NCBI RefSeq assembly: GCF_013363995.1
Contig: NZ_JABWGO010000006.1
Location: forward strand, 101,385 to 165,384
From: Nonomuraea rhodomycinica
GTDB lineage: Bacteria > Actinomycetota > Actinomycetes > Streptosporangiales > Streptosporangiaceae
Reading direction: 5' to 3'
DNA: 64,000 nt
Part shown: piece after piece, positions 62,561 to 64,000 of the stretch
How the letters are laid out: each line of letters begins with the position of its first letter
Numbering within the stretch: position 1 is the first letter of the stretch
Made by a program: the position numbers and the translations under genes
Notes under the pieces: generated by a model
The model's input: the letters and a program-made list of their open reading frames with translations, nothing else
The model's database searches: none
What the model was told of the DNA's origin: nothing

Positions 62561-64000
62561 ATGGCGATCTGGCATGCACGGAATCGGAAAGCCGTCGTCA
62601 CGGGACGCAGCCCTGCCGACCCACGGCGCCGGCTCGTCCGGTCAGCACTGATCGCCACGATGGCGCTGATCCCCGGTCTCGTTCAGATGCAATTCCAGCC
62701 GGTCTCCGCTGACCCTGTTCCGGCCCATTTGGACATCCCCACCTCACCCACGAAGGGCGCATCCACCGTCCTTCCACAGAAGTCCTCCCGCTCCGCTGAA
62801 GGACTTCCCCACTTGGTGGACTCCAAGGCCACCGAGACCGGTGAGCCTGTCAGAAGCCCCGGCAAGTGGAAACGTCCCGCAGGCTCGCTCCCGTTGGAGA
62901 CACACCACCAGGTGACCGGCGAGCGTGCCGACGGAGGCTTGTCGACTCCCGCGAAGTCGACCAAGTCCACCCGCGATGCTGATGAGCCCGTGAAAACGTC
63001 GAAAGCGGCAGCAGGCAAGGTTATGGACGTGAGCACCGCCGCTTCGGAGCCCTCGGTGTCGGCATTAACGGCGCTCGGGACGCTGAGTTCGGGCGTGTGG
63101 GTCTTCTCGAGCGATAGGCCGTGGTTCTCGGCGGTGGTTTCCGATCCGGAAGGGCGTGCGGTTGGTTTGGCTGTGGAGGTGGAGCATGATCCGTCCGTGC
63201 CGGGTCAGGGTAGTGGGCTGATCTGGTCTGACTATTCGTCCACGACCTACACCTCGGGCACCAGGTTGACCTCCGGGCTGGTGTCGAGCGGTTCTCTCCG
63301 AGACGGTTGGTTGATCCGTTGGCGGGTGCGTGGTCTTACTGCCAGCAACGCCGTCAAGGGTCCCTGGTCTGAGTGGCAGGCAGGCAAGGTCGACACCAGC
63401 AAGCCAGCCGTTACTTCGCTCGCGACACTCGGAACGTACAGTTCAGGCACGTGGATCTTATCTGGAACGTCGCCGTGGTTCTCGGCCGTCGTCACCGACC
63501 CGGAGGGGCGGTTGGTCGGGCTCGGCGTCGAGGTTGAGCACGACCCCTCCGCAGCGGGACAAGGCAGCGGACTCATCTGGTCGGACGCCTCGTCGGTTAG
63601 CAGTACGTCAGGCAGCAGGGTGTTCTCTGAAGAGATGCCGAGCGATGATCTCAAAGACGGTTGGTTGATCCGTTGGCGGGTGCGTGGTCTTACTGCTAAC
63701 AACGCCGTCAAGGGTCCCTGGTCTGAGTGGCAGGCGGGCAAGGTCGACACCAGCAAGCCAGCTGTTTCCTCGCCTACAGCCCTGGGCACCTTGAGTTCCG
63801 GCCTTTGGACCTTTTCGAGTGATAGGCCGTGGTTCTCGGCGGTGGTTTCCGATCCGGAAGGGCGTGGGGTCGGTTTGGCTGTGGAGGTGGAGCATGATCC
63901 GTCCGTGCCGGGTCAGGGTAGTGGGCTGATCTGGTCTGACTATTCGTCGACGACCTACATCTCGGGCACCAGGTTGACTTCCGGGCTGGTGTCGAGCGGT
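62561..64000 (+). CDS. large secreted repeat protein, N-terminal part (cut by window edge)
   Basis: 480 codons from ATG 62561 to the window end with no stop. A basic N-terminus (RNRKAVVTGRSPADPRRRL) precedes a signal peptide hydrophobic core and a cut site near VSA-DPVP. A Ser/Thr/Pro linker goes to about residue 165. From 63056 the protein is made of 118-residue units with text such as PWFSAVVSDPEG, VEVEHDPS, GLIWSD, DGWLIRWRVRGLT and GPWSEWQAGKVD. I know such units from the front of long actinobacterial RHS/LamG-type cell-wall proteins, which often end in a toxin; that end is outside the window. Confidence 0.82.
   Translation, partial: MAIWHARNRKAVVTGRSPADPRRRLVRSALIATMALIPGLVQMQFQPVSADPVPAHLDIPTSPTKGASTVLPQKSSRSAEGLPHLVDSKATETGEPVRSPGKWKRPAGSLPLETHHQVTGERADGGLSTPAKSTKSTRDADEPVKTSKAAAGKVMDVSTAASEPSVSALTALGTLSSGVWVFSSDRPWFSAVVSDPEGRAVGLAVEVEHDPSVPGQGSGLIWSDYSSTTYTSGTRLTSGLVSSGSLRDGWLIRWRVRGLTASNAVKGPWSEWQAGKVDTSKPAVTSLATLGTYSSGTWILSGTSPWFSAVVTDPEGRLVGLGVEVEHDPSAAGQGSGLIWSDASSVSSTSGSRVFSEEMPSDDLKDGWLIRWRVRGLTANNAVKGPWSEWQAGKVDTSKPAVSSPTALGTLSSGLWTFSSDRPWFSAVVSDPEGRGVGLAVEVEHDPSVPGQGSGLIWSDYSSTTYISGTRLTSGLVSSG
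63056..64000 (+). repeat. 354-bp direct repeats, two full units and a third cut off
   Basis: Unit starts are 63056, 63410 and 63764, exactly 354 bp (118 codons) apart. Units 1 and 3 are nearly the same at DNA level over their shared length, while unit 2 differs more. This suggests recent copying between units 1 and 3. Confidence 0.85.

Noticed and set aside
63056..64000. CRISPR array, suggested by regular repeats
   Set aside because: Repeats are 354 bp, coding, and have no spacers. The 29-bp repeat at 7782 is also tandem without spacers. No CRISPR or cas gene is seen.

Overview
The window is high-GC actinobacterial DNA. Coding regions show strong G/C preference in third codon positions, many GTG and TTG starts, GTGA/ATGA overlaps and Tat-type or lipoprotein exports. 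The gene families (PL8 lyase, DUF4132/MoxR/VWA/SWIM cluster, secreted LamG/NucA-NucB protein) suggest Streptosporangiales-like soil actinomycetes such as Nonomuraea. That placement is an inference from gene style; no rRNA is present.

Left part, about 1-25,500, looks like ordinary chromosome. It starts with a cut-off sensor kinase gene and then holds a small membrane protein, a ferritin-like protein, an alpha/beta hydrolase and a striking 51-residue Gly/Trp/Cys/Arg-rich peptide gene placed directly before an ABC exporter. PPK2, a dienelactone-hydrolase-like protein, two membrane proteins, a HAD phosphatase with 29-bp tandem repeats at its 3' end, a Tat-exported PL8 lyase, a lipoprotein and a secreted beta-propeller follow. 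The last 12.5 kb of this part is a tightly coupled five-gene operon: DUF4132 protein, 1642-residue partner, MoxR ATPase, DUF5682-VWA fusion and SWIM protein. It ends at a strong hairpin.

Middle part, about 25,600-34,200, is conflict-related. It has a membrane-anchored NACHT NTPase and a secreted multi-domain protein ending in a NucA/NucB-type nuclease domain, followed by two small co-oriented genes that could give immunity.

Right part, about 34,200-62,000, is a defence island of lower GC with decayed intergenic DNA. System A is Vsr and a 5-cytosine methyltransferase on the plus strand facing an operon on the minus strand of Z1 ATPase, PD-(D/E)XK nuclease, GHKL (MutL/MORC-like) ATPase, a conserved unknown and a DUF6339-like protein. 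This matches the predicted restriction systems with MutL-like ATPases. System B diverges from A across a 1.2-kb gap. It is a four-gene translationally coupled operon of a sacsin-type GHKL ATPase fused to an SF2 helicase, a NERD nuclease-helicase, a DrmA-like helicase and a DrmB-like DUF1998 protein. It carries the two DISARM signature proteins but no methylase and no phospholipase-D protein. This is the best candidate for a little-described system. It is followed by a two-gene unit with a membrane protein, an IS256-type transposase scrap, a second HAD phosphatase paralogous to the first, and a nuclease-helicase (DUF2075) interrupted by two compensating frameshifts.

The window ends inside a large secreted gene built from 118-residue repeats with an exact 354-bp period.
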